DNA of 64,000 bases, taken from Schizophyllum amplum. Taxonomy: Eukaryota > Basidiomycota > Agaricomycetes > Agaricales > Schizophyllaceae. Below the pieces are notes generated by a model that saw only the letters and a list, made by a program, of their open reading frames with translations, made no database searches and had not been told where the DNA came from. Shown here in pieces: positions 21,922 through 32,920 of the stretch. The position numbers were made by a program, and so were the translations under genes. The stretch spans positions 372,001-436,000 of the forward strand of contig VDMD01000012.1 of the NCBI GenBank assembly GCA_007026445.1. Direction: 5' to 3'. How positions within the stretch are numbered: the first letter of the stretch is position 1; each line of letters begins with the position of its first letter.

Positions 21922-24900
21922 AGGGGGTGAGCGGCCCTCGATCAAGGGCGTTCTCCTGACGGTGAAAGCGCTGGACGTGCAATCGACGTGCCTCCAGTGA
22001 TATTTAGGAGCGTTTTCGGAGTGGCCAGCTTACAAGTCGATATGGGTGAACCGGTTGCAGTGTCTACTCAGTAAAGCTTAAGTAGTAATGCTATTGCCGC
22101 TCCGGTGTCGCGTCTGCCCCCATTCAATCGACATCGCCTTCTCTACCCACGCGACGAGAAGACGGGCAAACACGATGACATCGCACGCCATTCAACCACG
22201 GCAGCTAGACCTTGGCTAGACCTAGAAAGGAATACGTGAACAACAGATCCTAGAGCTACGGCTCACCGCGTCGCCGGAAGAAGCTGTCCATCGAATATGT
22301 GGATACTCAAGTCCATCGGCGGATGCATTGCTCCATATCCTGCGGTAGATAGATACTGCAAGCAGAGACTCCAACGCAGGGTGGAACTGAGAACACTCGC
22401 CTTAGACCTAGCTGCAGCAAACCGCCACAAAAGCGAGTTCGAAGACAGGGCTGGCGTCGTAACTTGTCAAAGGCCTGCTTAAGTTCCAGCTTTCGCTGAC
22501 GACGACTTGAAGACCTCTCCGTGGGCATACGCCTCAGCTTCGCGAACGATGAGAAGGAAGCTCTGATGTGGGATCCCTGCATCAATGGTATGTCGACAAC
22601 AAGAGAGACCGAACAGGTGTTGAATTAGCTCACTGTTGTTTGGTTCTTGGAAGCGGCACAGTTTGACGCTCCTATGCAGCCATGGGAAGGGCCCCTTCAA
22701 TGATGCATGAGTACGTCTGTCTGCGTCTGTGTCGCAGAGGAGGACTCGTATGGCAGGGAAGGACTCACAGACATCTGCGCGGATGGGATGCGCGTAATTG
22801 TGGCATCCAGGTCGTTTCATCTGAATGTGATGTCAAGCTGCCGCGAGCATGCTCAGGTATTCCACTTCGGAGAAAAAAGGTGAGTAACAAGGTAACACGA
22901 AGATGCGTTCGGTGAGGCTCACCTGGATGAGTATACGATATCTGGCGACCCAGCTCGAAACAGTCAAGGGTGCCAACCGATCACCTTGTGCTGAAAACAT
23001 GTGTTCATAAAGCGCACCGTGTCCTTCAGAATAGCGTTAGGCTCAGCTCTGGACCTAAGAAACAGGCGGTCTGGGAGGGGAGCCGCGGTATACGTCGAGT
23101 TTTTACATCTTGGGGGCGTTCCAGGTGATGAAAGCAAATTACTTGCCAAGACTTGGAGGAATTTGCAAGCCGAGTTCGTGCATACGCGCCCTACGAGGTA
23201 GCACTGCGTCTGTATGGCACAGAACAACAGTGGATGACGCCTTTTTTGGGGACGATCGGCTCTGCAGAGGGGCAGAAAAATTCAGCGTATCGGCCTCTCG
23301 CTTCTTGGTTTTTCTCTGCATGGAATGATTGAGCTGGCCGCTGGGCAGAAGAGAACAAAGCTGAAGGAGGCGCACCAGAGGCGCACCGGCATGAGATCGG
23401 ATTTGATTGCATGTCCGGCAGCCGATGCGGCGGGGTACCGTCCCGACAGCGACGACCAATTGGGTGAGACATCGGGTGCCATCGACGTTGTCCCGGACCG
23501 TCAAGGACGCCACACATATTCATCTTCCTCGTCCACGACCGCTTGCTCTTATCATGTCTGCTACCCACAACGTCGAGGTCGTTGCTGTAAACCTGGCGTT
23601 TCGTCATTGGCGTCAACGCCGACGCCTGAATCTTGCACTGCGGAAAGCGTCCTCGTCAAATTTCAGTAGGCGTCCAGTATCCAGGCTGAAGATCGCGAGC
23701 TCGACACGCAGTCCTCTGCTGGCGCCATATACACATCCTTGACCGTGTCGGGACGAGACGACGAGAACCAGGTCTTTCAGCGCAGGGGCGCGACTAAGGT
23801 CTCCGGCCGCGTACCACAGTATGCGATTGGCAGCACTTCCGCGCTTGCCGTACGCCAGCAAGACGGTGGGCCTCACCCGGATGAAGGAGAACAACGGAGG
23901 CCTTTAGCGGGAGCAGACGCGGAGGGAAGGACGTATTGGGCCTCGAGCCCTGTGGTGCGTAGACCTACTTCTCTCAGTCTCGTCGGTCTTGCAGTTGCTG
24001 CTTCTGTTGCTGGCGTCTTCCCACGAATATCTTGCTTAGCATGTTGAATCTTGAGGATCATGCTGCGAGCATAGTGCCCCCTCCAGAGCTCTCTTGACCT
24101 TGCCATCGGGCACCATCATTCTAAGACCTCAAGGGTCCCTGGACTTTGTTCATCATGTATATCATTCATTCAATGCATTCCTGGATGTGGTTCGCGGAGG
24201 GAAGGAGGAAGGTGTGGGTGTAGACGGAGTCACCCACCTATAAGTGCGTGTCACGTGCAGAGTCGCGGTACCGGCATGATCGCGTCGCTCGCGGGACCGA
24301 ACTGGATTGTGAGAGAAGGCGAAGAGGGGAGAAGTAGCAGCAGAAGCAGCACCAGTGAATGACGAGACAGATGAGAGATCCAAGCTGACATTCAACGCCA
24401 GCATACGCATTCCACGCGGTCCGCGAAGTCATTCCTGCAAGATTCAGCTTGCGCAAGGGAGTCGATCCCCCTCTCATCCATTCGTGTCTGTCGGCACTAC
24501 GGCTCTGCGATCGTCCCTCGAGTTGCGCCTAGTCGCACCAGCAGTACACGTCGTGGAAGTAGCGTCGTGCATCAGAGCGCGGCCCTCGCGCACGACATTC
24601 AAGACCCCACGAACGTCGCCGAGCTTTCATTGCCTTCGTCCACGAGGTTCAGCTGAGCCCAATCTATCGTCCCTTTGCCGCGCGGTGCTCGTCGTCGGGC
24701 ATAGATAGCGACTGTTCGACACGAGTGTCGTTATTTCGCTGCGTTCCGGGACGGCGTTCAGATTCACTGAATGTAGGAGGAGAGATGCGGCTGGATTTGG
24801 GACTCGGATTCCTTTTTCCCGCCTTCACGTTCCCGCCCAACAGCGGATTACCTTCTGATCGCCGCGCTGCCCGCCCCCGTTGTTGCACCCACGCTGCCTG

Positions 24901-24971
24901 ACACCATATATAATGCTGTCAATCGCATTTGCGCGCCCTGAAGCTCCTTCGCTTACCCCAGAAGACGGACT
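21922..24971. other. Gene-poor 3-kb region with weak minus-strand open segments
   Basis: No confident gene. Several minus-strand segments look more protein-like than chance: 22479-22680 (HRSVKLCRFQEPNNSELIQ, then HQSFLLIVREAEAYAHGE), 22964-23227 (ILKDTVRFMNTCFQHKVIGW) and 23613-23894 (GASRGLRVELAIFSLDTGRL, beta-strand-like). They sit in different frames without a convincing set of splice sites, and no domain is recognised. They could be exons of one eroded or frame-broken orphan gene. The region also contains the promoters of the JmjC gene (left) and of the gene at 24972 (right). Confidence 0.4.
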
Positions 24972-25731
24972 ATGATGCCTGACTTTGGCTCGATTTTTGT
25001 CCCGCCGCCTTCCTATGAAGCCGCTACGGACGGAAAGCTCTACCATGCAAATAGCCCACCCGCCACGAACATCACCATTCCCAACAGTTCGCACTATACG
25101 ACCGCAAGCAATGACGAGCAGAGGAACTGTGTGGCCGCGCGTCTTCCGGCCTACAAGAATGCACGATTCGGGCGTTACAGAGCACATCCCTACCGTCGTC
25201 CCGCATCGAGGAAGGAGGAACAGGGGGTTGATGAAGATATGGTGCGTTTTCTGCGCATGTAGCGGGGACCACTTCGCTCATAGCAGCCCTTCACAGGAAT
25301 GGGAGGCCGAAAACATATCCATACCTGACATCGTACGTGGCACACGAAGTACTCAGAACATCGTATCCTCATTACTGCCTAAGATCAATAGCACACGCTA
25401 CATTTGTGTAACGAGCTTTGGCTTCGACCCGCAAGAACAGCCCGCGTTGATGGATGCCTCGTTCCCTTCTCAACTTCCTGACACGATGAGCCACACCGAA
25501 CGCATCGACTTCCTTGCTGCTCGGATAGCGGACATTGACGCTGCTACGATCCATGTGGACGTATATGCGCTCAACGCTTTGGAGGGTCGGGTGCTCGTAC
25601 GTCCTTCTCGAGTCATTCTTTGAGTCGACTTTACTGACACTCGTCAGGATTTTGTACTTTTTGTTCGCCGTCAGCTCGTGGAGCAGCGCGAGATGGCTTT
25701 GCTCTCTACCCACATGAACATGCTATTCTGA
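24972..25731 (+). CDS. Orphan small protein with N-terminal PPSY motif (paralog of the gene at 63685)
   Basis: Three exons. Exon 1 (MMPDFGSIFVPPPSYEAATD...) ends GVDEDM at a GTGCGT donor near 25251. Exon 2 (EWEAENISIPDIVRGTRSTQ, RYICVTSFGFDPQEQPALMD, TMSHTERIDFLAARIADIDA, NALEGRVL) ends at a GTACGT donor near 25598. Exon 3 reads DFVLFVRRQLVEQREMALLS and ends HMNMLF. No domain, signal peptide or membrane segment is evident. PPSY is a possible WW-domain (Rsp5/NEDD4) ligand. The C-terminal ~60 residues and the last intron position match the truncated gene at the right edge, defining a small family. Function unknown. Confidence 0.72.
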
Positions 25732-26098
25732 AGGAAGGAGGGGGTCTTCGTGCCCATGTTCGCTCTGTCTTCTTGGTTCGCCCAGCGTCCGGCATGTCCC
25801 CCAACTTGTCGCTGCTTTTCGTATGTTTTGCCATATATTCGTGCTTTTGGTTTCAATGATCATAGACTACTAAAGTTTGGCGGAAGAAGGAAGAACGCAA
25901 GGTGCACTTCAACTTCAAGTTGGGACGATGAGCTTCAACTTACATAAACTTCGCGCTGTTCACCAGCGCGGTCACGTGAAACATCAATCAGATTCGGAAC
26001 TGACGTTCCCCCTTCCTTCTCCTGCTTGCATCCCCCCTCCCACAGCTCATCCTGAATCGCACGCGCCGCGTACCGCGTCCGTCGCGCAAACTGGATCG
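25732..26098. promoter_or_regulatory. Spacer/promoter of the Zip3-like gene
   Basis: 367 nt without a gene. It contains a TCACGTGA palindrome at 25974-25981, about 120 nt before the ATG of the Zip3-like gene. Its role is unknown. Confidence 0.35.
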
Positions 26099-27716
26099 AT
26101 GTCGCATGTCTCGCATCAAGAGCTCGATTTTGACTTTTGGGAGTTCGTTTGCTGCGCGCGCTGTCAGCTCCCCTTCGGCAGCACCGCGGGGCAGAGCATA
26201 CCGTTCTGGCTGACGGAGTGCGGACATGTTATTTGCAACAACCATCTCAGTGCGTTATTGTACCATGCGTGATCTGTGTAGCACTAACTTCAGCGCAGGC
26301 GCAGACCAAAGCTGCTCAAAATGCGGCGCGCAGGGCATCCAGCTCATACCGCTTCAGCGAGATGTGGGTCCGCGTGTATGCGTGCGGATGTTTACTCACT
26401 GTCATTCTCGAAGTTGGAAGCGCCGATGTCGGAGTGGTTTCGCTCTATACCGTACGGGTTGGACGGATTGGCGCAGGCGGCGAAGGTGAGCTACGTACGC
26501 ATCATTCCTGGAATTCAAGCTCAATATCGAGTGTCCAGTTCCAACAAGAGACGCTTTCATCTCAGATCCGCTATTATCGTACTCGATACCAGCAACAGAG
26601 GGTCACCCTCGATCGATTCAAGCGCGACAACGAGGATCTTGCCAAGTACAGCACATCTCTCGCCTTCTGTCCCTTGCCGCGTTATGATCTTGCGCTAAAG
26701 ATCATGCTCTCTTAGATCCAATCAAGCGCTAATGGACGAGAACGCGCAGCTCCGCCAACAACTTGGTTATGAACCAATGGACCCAGGAATGGGCGGAGTC
26801 GAGCCTAGCACATCTGTGAACGTCAACGGCAAACGGCCAATGGGCGATCCAGCTTTGCAGTACGAGATTCGATCATGTTCCTGTCCTTATTGACTCGCTC
26901 TCAGATACAACGATGGCATGTATGCCAACTCATACTCAAGTCCGCGGTCAGCGATGACTCCCAACGGCCCTGCCCGTCTTACTCTGCGTCAAGGTCAACA
27001 GCCACCCACTCTCACGCGTCAAGAACAGAATGGAAGTGATTCTTCAAAACCTCGACGTCGTCAAGAACAACACGACATACGACCAGGCTCAAGCCAACGA
27101 CTCGTGGAGTACGAGAATCGCTAACAGACACGCCGAGTGTGGCTGACTCGCCTACAGGCAGTATGCATACCAACCGCCACCCACTGCCACACGTCAAGCA
27201 CCACCGGGAACCATGTCCTATGCACAGGGCGCGCCTCGTATGGCTCATACCAATGCTCGGGATGAAGACCAACCTCTTGCGTCGAACTCTACTATGCCCC
27301 CTTCTGGACGCTTCAATCCACAGCCACATGCGACTCGCTCCTCGAAACCTACTGCTCCCGGTTCTTTCTCTCAAGCAAGGACGCAACCTCATATCAATGT
27401 GCCACCGGGCGCGTCAAGACCCACTCGCGCTGCTGCTCCGCCTGGTCCCCCGCCCTCCGTCCGCCGACCTCAGAACGGTGCGCCGCAGAACTCGAATCGC
27501 TTCATGCCTCCGCCGCCGAATCCAACTCAGCGCTTAGGACCTGGAGCTACGCCTGTTGCTAACCGCCGCTTTGTTCCGCCAACGCCGAGCAGAGGAAGAT
27601 TTGTCCCCGTGAATACGCCAGGGTCAGCGCGCGGACCGCCTCGAACGACGCAGGGGAGTGCTGCTGGTGGCGGTCAGAGGATGCCGTTCATTCCTGGCAG
27701 GACCGCTGATAGATGA
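26099..27716 (+). CDS. Zip3/RNF212/HEI10-type RING protein (meiotic crossover SUMO/ubiquitin ligase-like)
   Basis: The ATG at 26099 gives MSHVSHQELDFDFWEFVCCA. A compact N-terminal RING follows: CARCQLPF, FWLTECGHVICNNHL (C, H ligands), then after an intron SCSKCGAQGIQLIPLQRD. Next come SEWFRSIPYGLDGLAQAAKF and a coiled coil QQETLSSQIRYYRTRYQQQR, VTLDRFKRDNEDLAKLNQAL. The rest is a disordered Pro/Asn/Gly-rich tail to 27716 (GPPPSVRRPQNG, NRFMPPPPNP). RING, short linker, coiled coil and disordered tail is the architecture of Zip3/RNF212 proteins, which mark crossover sites on the synaptonemal complex. The order and spacing fit that family better than generic C3HC4 proteins. Introns near 26250-26298, 26365-26430, 26487-26540, 26646-26715 and 26861-26905 are short. 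Confidence 0.72.
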
Positions 27717-28150
27717 TGGACGTCTGGACACCGCTTCGTCTGCGCTCTTACTTATTCCTGCTATGCAATGCTGAAGACATGCTTGTTTCTGTACCCCGAG
27801 TTTTGTGTATGCCAGTGCTTGTGCTCATTGCTAGGCTATATCGCCCTGCTATGACTTTCAAATTGAATCTCCTTTAATGCATAATGCTGGGCTCAGCTCA
27901 TGGTGAAGTGCAATATAAAGTATCGTCATCACCGAAGCCAGGACGTTCAGTGAACAAGTTGTGGGTGTCCCACGTGCTTGCCTGATGCCCCACACAGCCA
28001 CTACGGATCCAGATCGCCGAAAGCTCACTGCGAGCCGCAGTCGTCATCGCCACCCGAATCGCTTTCTTGTTGCTCGCCGTCACCCCGTGCGTCCCCGCAC
28101 CCGTTCTTTGCACCTGCCATCCCCCTTCAAGACTCCTCAGTCCCTCTGCT
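27717..28150. other. Intergenic region
   Basis: 434 nt between two plus-strand genes. It should hold the 3' end of the Zip3-like gene and the promoter of the LEA2 gene. It contains a CACGTG at about 27971; nothing else was recognised. Confidence 0.4.
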
Positions 28151-29543
28151 ATGTCCTACCGCGATCCATATGCCGGCAACCATCACCATACTCAGTCGGA
28201 AGACTACAATCCGTACTCAGGAAATGCACAGCCTCATGCGACTTACGAGCCGGGCGGGTACGAGAGCTATGGAAACTATGGGACTGAGGGCTATCGCGAC
28301 GAGCCCTTTGACCCCAATACGCATGCTGCGAACCAACACAACACATACGGAGGAGCAGCCGCGCCCGCGCCGCCACCGAAGGACGAGGATCAGCGAAGCG
28401 GATTCGACCGGGATGAGTTCGTGGCTGCCGAGAAGTGCGTGCATGGCAGTCCTTCAGTCTTTTTGTACTTACCTTGTGGTAGGCCGAAGCCACGGTACAG
28501 AGATTACGATGAGAACAGGTGGACGAAGGTGAGTTGGGTGGAACTTGGAGCAAGCGAATCGCAACTGAATCGGCGGCAAATTCAGGGTGGACGGGGACGC
28601 TGCATCGGTCGCTTCTTCTGCTGCACACTCATGACTGCCGTGTTCCTCATCTTGAGCATCCTGCTGGCATTGGCTCTGGTTCGTCGATTTCGTCTGCGCG
28701 AAAGTAAGTCACGTGCTTACCTTTGTGCCGCACAGTGGATTCGGCCACCCAACATCGTTGTCGGCGAGCTGGATACGACGTCGGGCAGCGGTGGCAGCGT
28801 GGTATGTTTTGTTTTGGAGGTACGGTCTGCTGTTTATGGTGCTGATCCTTTAACCCAGGTACAATTCTCTTCGGATGGGTTGAAAATCAATCTTGCTGTC
28901 AACATATCGTGAGTGGCGTTTGAAATGGCAGCACTGTGCCTCTTACGCAGCTCCAGAGTGACGAATCCAAATTACTTTGGTGTATCTCTGAGCGATGTCA
29001 CCGCGGATGTGAGTGCTATGCAAGCGGGTGCTCCATTCGCGTGACTAACCCTCGTCTTTAGCTCAAGTATCCCATCGATGGTGATGACAAGGACGTCGGA
29101 GGTGGCAGTCTCGATAATGTTGACTTCCCTTCGCATACGACGAAGGATATCAAGTTCCCCTTCTCGATCGACTACCAGCTCACGGACGACCCTGACTATT
29201 CGGTGCTTATGGATCTGGTATCCAAATGTGGTCTGTCTGGATCGTCGAGCGGAGAAATTACTGTGGACTACAAGATCAAGGTTAGCACAGGAACGACATA
29301 GTGTGTTTGCTCGCTGACACCTTCGCAGCTTGGAATCAAGTTCCTTTTCATCAACGTGTCACCATCGATATCCAACTCGTACTCCTTCGCTTGTCCAATC
29401 GACACATCGAATGCTGGCGATCTAGAGGTCAGCATGGCCTATTGCCTGGATCGCTTTATTATGCTAACCTTATCTAGGCTTTGCTTGAGGCCGCAGGAAT
29501 CGACATCAACGACCTTGGAAGCCTCGCCAACGGATCCTCTTGA
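28151..29543 (+). CDS. LEA2-domain single-pass membrane protein
   Basis: N-terminus MSYRDPYAGNHHHTQSEDYN, then a Tyr/Gly/Pro/Asn-rich cytosolic region (~90 aa). A short basic exon RPKPRYRDYDENRWTK precedes RCIGRFFCCTLMTAVFLILS and ILLALAL, one transmembrane helix with flanking cysteines. The outer part WIRPPNIVVGELDTTSG, VQFSSDGLKINLAVNIS, NPNYFGVSLSDVTADLKYPI, DFPSHTTKDIKFPFSIDYQL and GLSGSSSGEITVDYKIKLGI is the beta-sandwich typical of LEA_2/NDR1-HIN1-like proteins. Fungal members sit in plasma or vacuolar membranes; one yeast-type member acts in vacuolar/autophagy control. The product ends LGSLANGSS. Six or more short introns. Role here unknown. Confidence 0.78.
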
Positions 29544-30039
29544 GCTCGTATGGCAAGGTGACATTCACCTCCTCACTCTACCTGTTGTCTTGCGCATGTA
29601 TACCAACTTACAGCCCACGGACTAATATCTATGACGGACCTCTACCCATGATACAGTAATGCTTGCATGTTCTCTGACCGGTCTATGAGCCGCCATTGGT
29701 GCGGAGTTGGGCAGCCACTGACAGCCATTGTCCTCGGTCGAGAACCACCGACGGGGTTAGGGAAGCAGCCGGACCCACATTCCTTTACCCCTTTCTGTCA
29801 AAGCGGTTCATTGTCTTTCTAAATATGTCGTGGAGGCCCGGGCACCGCCACCAGGGACACTCCCTTCCGGGCCGGGTTAGACGCGCAATCGGCAACATCG
29901 GCTTTACCGCCTCCTCTCCTAAACATTTCAAACGTTTATACTGACTAGGCCCTCAAGATGGGATTCTCCCCGATTTCCCCTTCCCCTCTTGCTCTTTCCC
30001 TTCCCCGCGCACTTCAGAAACCTATCAGCAGCACGCAGC
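29544..30039. other. Intergenic region upstream of the Zn2Cys6 gene
   Basis: About 500 nt, partly pyrimidine-rich near 29960-30010 just before the start codon, as is common in fungal promoters. No specific element recognised. Confidence 0.4.
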
Positions 30040-32787
30040 ATGGCCGACGGACAGGCGCGCATTGCCGTGGTGGCTGAATCCGCCCCCCTCTCAAAGCCGC
30101 CCAAAAGGCGCTATGGCGCCTCCTGCGAGGTACGCGTGCTTGCTGACCGTGCGGGGACGCTTGCTGACCCCGTCCCTTTCAGGCGTGCAGGCGCAGAAAA
30201 CGTCGTTGCGACGGCAAGGGCGCCAACGGCGTCAGTCTCTGCAAGTACTGCCCCCAGGCCGGCATTGCTTGCGTCTTCCCCCCGTCAGTCCTCTCTGTTG
30301 ACTCGTACATCCCGCCAACGATCTGACCATCTATACAGGCGATCCGGCGAGGCATCGCGCATGGGCCGTGCGTACTCAGAGCTCGAGACATGCAGGGACC
30401 TCCTCTACGGGCTCGCTCGCGCAAGCGACGACGATCGGGAACGCATGCTCAGCAAGTGGATCACTCGACAGGAGGAGAACGGCATGTCGTCCTCGCGGGG
30501 GAGCGGCAGCGACCGCCCCTATAAGCGGCCTCGCCGCGACAGCATCTCGTCCATCCTGAGCACCACGGACGACCGCTGTACGTCCGAGCACCAGAGGTAA
30601 GCGCCCTCACCATCAACGCTTATCATCGCCCTGATCGCCGTTTAGTCACCCGTGGGGGAGGTGCCTCAGGAGAAGGACATTGCGCCCACGATGCATGGAC
30701 GCATAGTCGCTGACCATAACCACCGGCCCGTCCTCCCATCAATAGACAACGAATACGACCGGACGCTGTCTCGGCTCATCGACTTCGCCTGCGCGGGTTC
30801 CGCGAACTTGAGTCCTCCTCAACCAGACCAGGCGCGCTTGATGTTAGAAAGCTACTTCTGGTGCGTAGCCTGGGTGCCACTGGGGGTGCAGCACGTTGAC
30901 TCTATCTGCAGTTGGCAAAACCCGCGCTACATGATTCTGTCTAGACCCATCCTCGAGAGTGCGTGCTATCGTTGCACTCCAGTCGAAGTCGCTAACGGGT
31001 GTTCTAGTGAGCATGCAGACTAACAATGAGCAGTTCTGCTCAGAGTTCCTGCTCTGCACCATGTATGCCGTCGCTTCCCGACATCTACCGGAGCTTCAGT
31101 CGCGGACTGATGACTTCTCGGTCAGTACGCCGCGTGAAGAGAGCGGCCCTCATCGCTAACAGCGCTTGTATTACAGATCAAAGCGCACATTCTGCTCTCC
31201 GCCGAGCTTTGTAAACCCAGTTCTTTTGCAACGGCGCAAGGTCAGCCAAGTGCACAAGGATATCAAAGGTCGTCTGACGCGATCAACAGGCCTCATCCTT
31301 CTCGCTGCCAATCTGGCAACGCAAGGGTCGTACTCACAATCCTGGAACATCACTGGACTTGCAGTCCGTTTATTCGGAGACCTGGGGTGTACCGCCGACA
31401 TGGTCACCTCTCAGGATATGGATGCCGCAGAGGCCCTGTCACGTCAGAGAGTATATTGGACCGCATACGTGTGGGACAAGTGCGTAGGGTCTACGTGGGT
31501 TATTGGTGGTAACTAATCATGACGCAGAGCGCTCTCACTCGCGATGAGCAGGAAGCCCACGCTCCGAACCAAAATACCGCCACCAGATTTCTCTGTACAA
31601 GACGACCCATCACGCTTGTGGAAGCCCTACTATTCGCCGTACCAGATGACTACTCAGCGTGTCTGTCTGCCGCGCGTCCCTCCGCCAAGTAACGAAATGA
31701 CCACCTTCTATCAGTACGTCCCTAACATCACAACACCATGCAATGCTTACGCCCATGGTTCTAGCGTTTGCCTTGCATATCAGGTATCGCACATTTGCTG
31801 CACCTTGGCCCTCCAATCGCTGATGTCTTGTAGTTCCTCGACGAGATCATCGAAGAGATATACGAGCACCGAGAGCGCAGACCGCTGCAAACCAGGTCGT
31901 TTGTGCTAGACATCCGTGACCGTATCATCGCCTGGCAAGGTTCTGTTCCACCAGACATCCTACTAGACACAGAGGAAATTCCCAACCTGCCTGTCCCTCC
32001 GCCGCATGTCATCGAGTTTAAGTAGGTCTACTGCACAACGTTTCTCCTTCCAATTGACCTTCCTTTTCAGCCTCCTAGTCCACACCACATGGATTCTTCT
32101 TTACCGACCTTTCCTCTCTGAGGAAGACAGCGCGACGGCAATCCCCCACTCTATGACAGCCTGTCGAAAGTCAGCAACCGACATCCACTACCTGCTGCGA
32201 CTGTATGAATCGACCTACCCGCTCTCGCGCATTTTCTATCTCATCATCTACGCCGCCTTCTGCTCTGCGACGATCGACATGGACCTGATCACCGACGAGG
32301 ACGCCACCGTGGCAGCCGCCGCGCGCTCGCGCCTCGAGCTCACGCTCCGTGTTCTCGCCGTCGGCTGCAAGTACGACCTCCCGGGCATTCAGAAATCCGT
32401 CGTTGCCCTGCGAAACCAGCTGGACAAGTACGGCACGCCGGAGGAGAAACCGCGCGTGAAGCCTGAGTCGTCCAACTCGACCGACCTCACTCTCGACATC
32501 GCGGCGGCTGACCTGGCGGATCTTGCTTACGACCCGTCGACCGCAACGTTTTCCGTGTCGCCGACCGATGGTGAGTTTGTGTTTGGCGGATCGCCTTTCC
32601 TTGGCGGCAGCCCGATTTTCGGGTCTAATTTGGACTGGAACCGGCTGCTGTCGGAGCATTGTCTCTCGAAGGAGAGTGGGGTAAGGACGTGTTTTCTACT
32701 CAGGATATCGCCACGCTGATAGGCTTCCGTTAGGACTTGGACAGCCTTCCCAACTGGCCAGCTGAGGCGGGCATGAACTTCTTCTGA
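30040..32787 (+). CDS. Zn(II)2Cys6 fungal transcription factor with middle homology region
   Basis: Exon 1 MADGQARIAVVAESAPLSKP ends SCE; exon 2 continues ACRRRKRRCDGKGANG, LCKYCPQAGIACVF. The zinc cluster reads C-x2-C-x6-C-x10-C-x2-C-x6-C, a complete binuclear cluster. After a linker helix (YSELETCRDLLYGLARASDD) and a basic stretch come fungal_trans (MHR) segments: DRTLSRLIDFACAG, FCSEFLLCTMYAVASRHLPE, IKAHILLSAELCK, ATQGSYSQSWNITGLAVRLF, RQRVYWTAYVWDKALSLAMS, HTTWILLYRPFLSEEDS and ESTYPLSRIFYLIIYAAFCS. The C-terminus is acidic and Gly/Ser-rich, ending NWPAEAGMNFF. It resembles Gal4-class regulators of metabolism; the target is unknown. It converges with the ARO8-like gene 3' end 133 nt away. 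Confidence 0.9.
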
Positions 32788-32920
32788 GCGTTCTTAGAGC
32801 TTAGAGTCAAATAGGTTATTAGCCATAGATTAATTGTTTGGGCGCGAGTTGTTGTACTTTGATTGGACTTTAATTCCTCTTGATTACAGGGCGTGGTAGA
32901 TGGCTAGAGTCGTCGACTCG

